A stretch of 6,727 bases of DNA from Calditrichota bacterium (GTDB lineage Bacteria; Electryoneota; RPQS01): positions 1-6,727 of the forward strand of contig JAGVEU010000198.1 of assembly GCA_020057985.1 (NCBI GenBank), written 5' to 3'. The translations under genes were made by a program, and so were the position numbers. Shown in pieces: positions 5,471 to 6,727 of the stretch. The notes beneath the pieces were generated by a model that saw only the letters and a list, made by a program, of their open reading frames with translations, did no database searches and was not told the DNA's origin. Every line of letters begins with the position of its first letter. The stretch's first letter is position 1.

Positions 5471-6334
5471 TCAGGATCGTCTCCCGCAGACCATCTTGAC
5501 TTTGCGGAGGATGTCAACGTTGCTCAGCGGCCGGTCGATCAGACCGAAGCCGCCCGCCGAGCGGATATCATCGTCAGTCACGCGAGTTACCGTATCATTG
5601 AGGAACACAAATGGCGCTGCGGATGTGGTTCCCTGCGCCTCCATCATCAGATCCAAGCCCGTCATGTCTTCGAGCACCAACTCCGAAATAATCAGCCTGA
5701 CACTTTTTCCCGCCAGCGCACACAGAGCCTGTGCGCCGGTATTGGCGGCGATGATCTCAAAGCCGGCTGCGCTCAAGGTTCGGATCAACATCGACCTCTG
5801 CAAGTCATCTTCAAGAACAACCAGAATCACCCCTTTGGTTCGCTCAAACACCCGGTGCACGCGGCTCAAGAGAGACTTGGCATTGAAGGGTTTTGTCAAA
5901 TAGTCGGTGGCGCCCATTTCAATGGCGTGGGAAACCTTGTCTTGGTGCGAGCAACAGGAGGAGATAATGGCGGGAATGTGACTGAAGCGGAGATTCTCCA
6001 TGAGAAACTCCAGCACTGAGAAACCATCTTCATCCGGCATGCGCAGATCGGTGATGACAAGGCTGATTTCGGAATCTGATTGCAGCAAGGCCTTTCCTTC
6101 TTTCACGGTCGTAGCCAAGCGAACTCTGAAACCGTCGCCCACGAGAATATGGCTCGCCAGTTCCAGAGCCGACGGCTCATCGTCGATGACGAGAATGGTC
6201 TTGGCCGCGACGTTATCCTGTGCGCGTTTGCGGTCGATGGAAGCCCGTCGACTCTGCTGGCTACCTTCCTTGCCGAGCTGGACAAGCAGCATCTTGCGAT
6301 AGAAGGATTTCATCTTGCTTCCCGCTATGGGCAT
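5471..6334 (-). CDS. two-receiver response regulator, second receiver degenerate, no output domain
   Basis: A 287-residue cytosolic signalling protein. After a basic, probably flexible N-terminus (1-44), receiver 1 (about 45-165) has the full phosphorylation set: Asp51/Asp52, phospho-acceptor Asp96 in VITDLRMPDEDG, Ser126 and Lys148 in TKPF. Receiver 2 (about 168-285) keeps an acidic pair (Glu175/Asp176 in VVLEDD). However, Glu218 stands in place of the phospho-acceptor (IISELVLEDMTG), Asn246 in place of Thr/Ser, and Arg268 in place of the lysine (IDRPLS). It is thus probably a pseudo-receiver, perhaps a partner-binding or dimerising module. No DNA-binding, GGDEF or kinase domain follows, so it should act through protein contacts. 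I chose the ATG at 6334 (GGGAG 9 bases upstream). The same frame runs on to an ATG at 6496, but the extra 54 residues look non-coding and overlap the candidate promoter. No histidine kinase gene is adjacent within the window. Confidence 0.9.
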   Translation of the reverse strand: MPIAGSKMKSFYRKMLLVQLGKEGSQQSRRASIDRKRAQDNVAAKTILVIDDEPSALELASHILVGDGFRVRLATTVKEGKALLQSDSEISLVITDLRMPDEDGFSVLEFLMENLRFSHIPAIISSCCSHQDKVSHAIEMGATDYLTKPFNAKSLLSRVHRVFERTKGVILVVLEDDLQRSMLIRTLSAAGFEIIAANTGAQALCALAGKSVRLIISELVLEDMTGLDLMMEAQGTTSAAPFVFLNDTVTRVTDDDIRSAGGFGLIDRPLSNVDILRKVKMVCGRRS

Positions 6335-6431
6335 TGTCGTTTGCTCCCGTTTTTGTTCGCGCCGAATGTTGCTGCATACGTCAACTGTGACCCGGCAACG
6401 TAGCGCGTTTGGCAGTCTCCCCCTGCCATTC

Positions 6432-6466
6432 ATCATATCGACTTCATCACTGTCAGATCCTGTCAG
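6432..6466 (-). promoter_or_regulatory. candidate activator-type promoter with a heptamer direct repeat
   Basis: On the minus strand two copies of CTGACAG (6466-6460 and 6456-6450) lie exactly 10 bases apart, one helical turn. TATGAT (6437-6432, 5 of 6 to the -10 consensus) follows 12 bases later. A -35 hexamer would fall at the repeats and is not recognisable, as is usual when an activator replaces it. Transcription would start near 6425, about 90 bases before the response-regulator ATG. The heptamer resembles a Pho-box half-site in the other orientation, but the period (10, not 11) and direction do not fit one. Confidence 0.3.
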
Positions 6467-6727
6467 TAGTTCCCCCAAAACACTCCGAATTGTCAAAAAC
6501 GTATCAAAATCAGGTAACTCATTGCAGTCGCATCAGTTAACCGGTCTTGATCGTCGTATTGTTCAAGAATAGTCTCGTGGGGTACCACCCTTGGAGAATC
6601 ATAATCCACCCACCATGGTTGTTTTGCTCTTGAAAGCGCGCAGATCGCTCAGATGACACCGGGGAGGAATAAACAGGAACATCGAGAGCTGCGATTCCGT
6701 TTTTCGAGTCTCTCCGGCAATCGGGAC
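6467..6727. other. gene-free right flank
   Basis: I see no supported gene here. A perfect TTGACA occurs on the minus strand near 6490 but has no acceptable -10 at 16-18 bases. A plus-strand frame from ATG 6653 stays open to the edge (25 codons), and a minus-strand frame enters from the edge and stops near 6540; neither shows family features. Either could be the tip of a gene whose body lies outside the window. Confidence 0.5.

Noticed and set aside
6335..6496. 54-residue N-terminal extension of the response regulator
   Set aside because: No domain or helix pattern, a weak start context, and it would cover the candidate promoter; the start at 6334 has GGGAG at suitable spacing.
6653..6727. 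Plus-strand frame open to the right edge (MTPGRNKQEHRELRF...)
   Set aside because: Only 25 codons are visible, with no good upstream ribosome binding site and no recognisable domain; cannot be supported.

Overview
The window looks like chromosomal DNA of a free-living bacterium, plausibly a soil or sediment lineage of Acidobacteriota type. That guess rests on mid-range base composition, Shine-Dalgarno-led genes, DUF4386 membrane proteins and a stand-alone two-receiver response regulator. No marker gene fixes the phylum. There are no rRNA or tRNA genes, CRISPR array, insertion sequence or phage genes. Every intact gene is on the minus strand.

From right to left, which is the direction of transcription: (1) 6335-6727 is a gene-free flank with a candidate promoter bearing a direct repeat. 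(2) 5471-6334 encodes a two-receiver response regulator with no output domain; its second receiver has lost the phosphorylation residues. (3) 5025-5470 is intergenic and carries, on the plus strand, what looks like the decayed C-terminal end of a methyltransferase gene. (4) 5024-1969 holds four consecutive genes for six-helix DUF4386 membrane proteins. (5) 1923-958 encodes a zinc-independent medium-chain NADPH oxidoreductase 45 bases behind the last of them. (6) 648-957 is intergenic with two copies of a palindromic hairpin unit and candidate promoters on both strands. (7) 647-1 is the N-terminal 215 residues of a Y-family DNA polymerase (DinB type), which leaves the window at its left edge. 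Its frame has no stop or end inside the window, so it is easy to miss.

The core is the probable operon 5024-958. The four DUF4386 proteins fall into two visible sub-types that alternate B-A-B-A in transcription order, as if a two-gene unit had been repeated. Yet hand-counted GC in sampled rows runs from about 39% in one paralog to about 65% in its neighbour, so this is not a recent tandem duplication. A 26-residue reading frame between the third and fourth paralogs looks like the N-terminus of another family member cut off inside the shared start motif, and it overlaps the next start codon as ATGA. DUF4386 has no known function; a membrane complex with the soluble oxidoreductase as redox partner is inference only.
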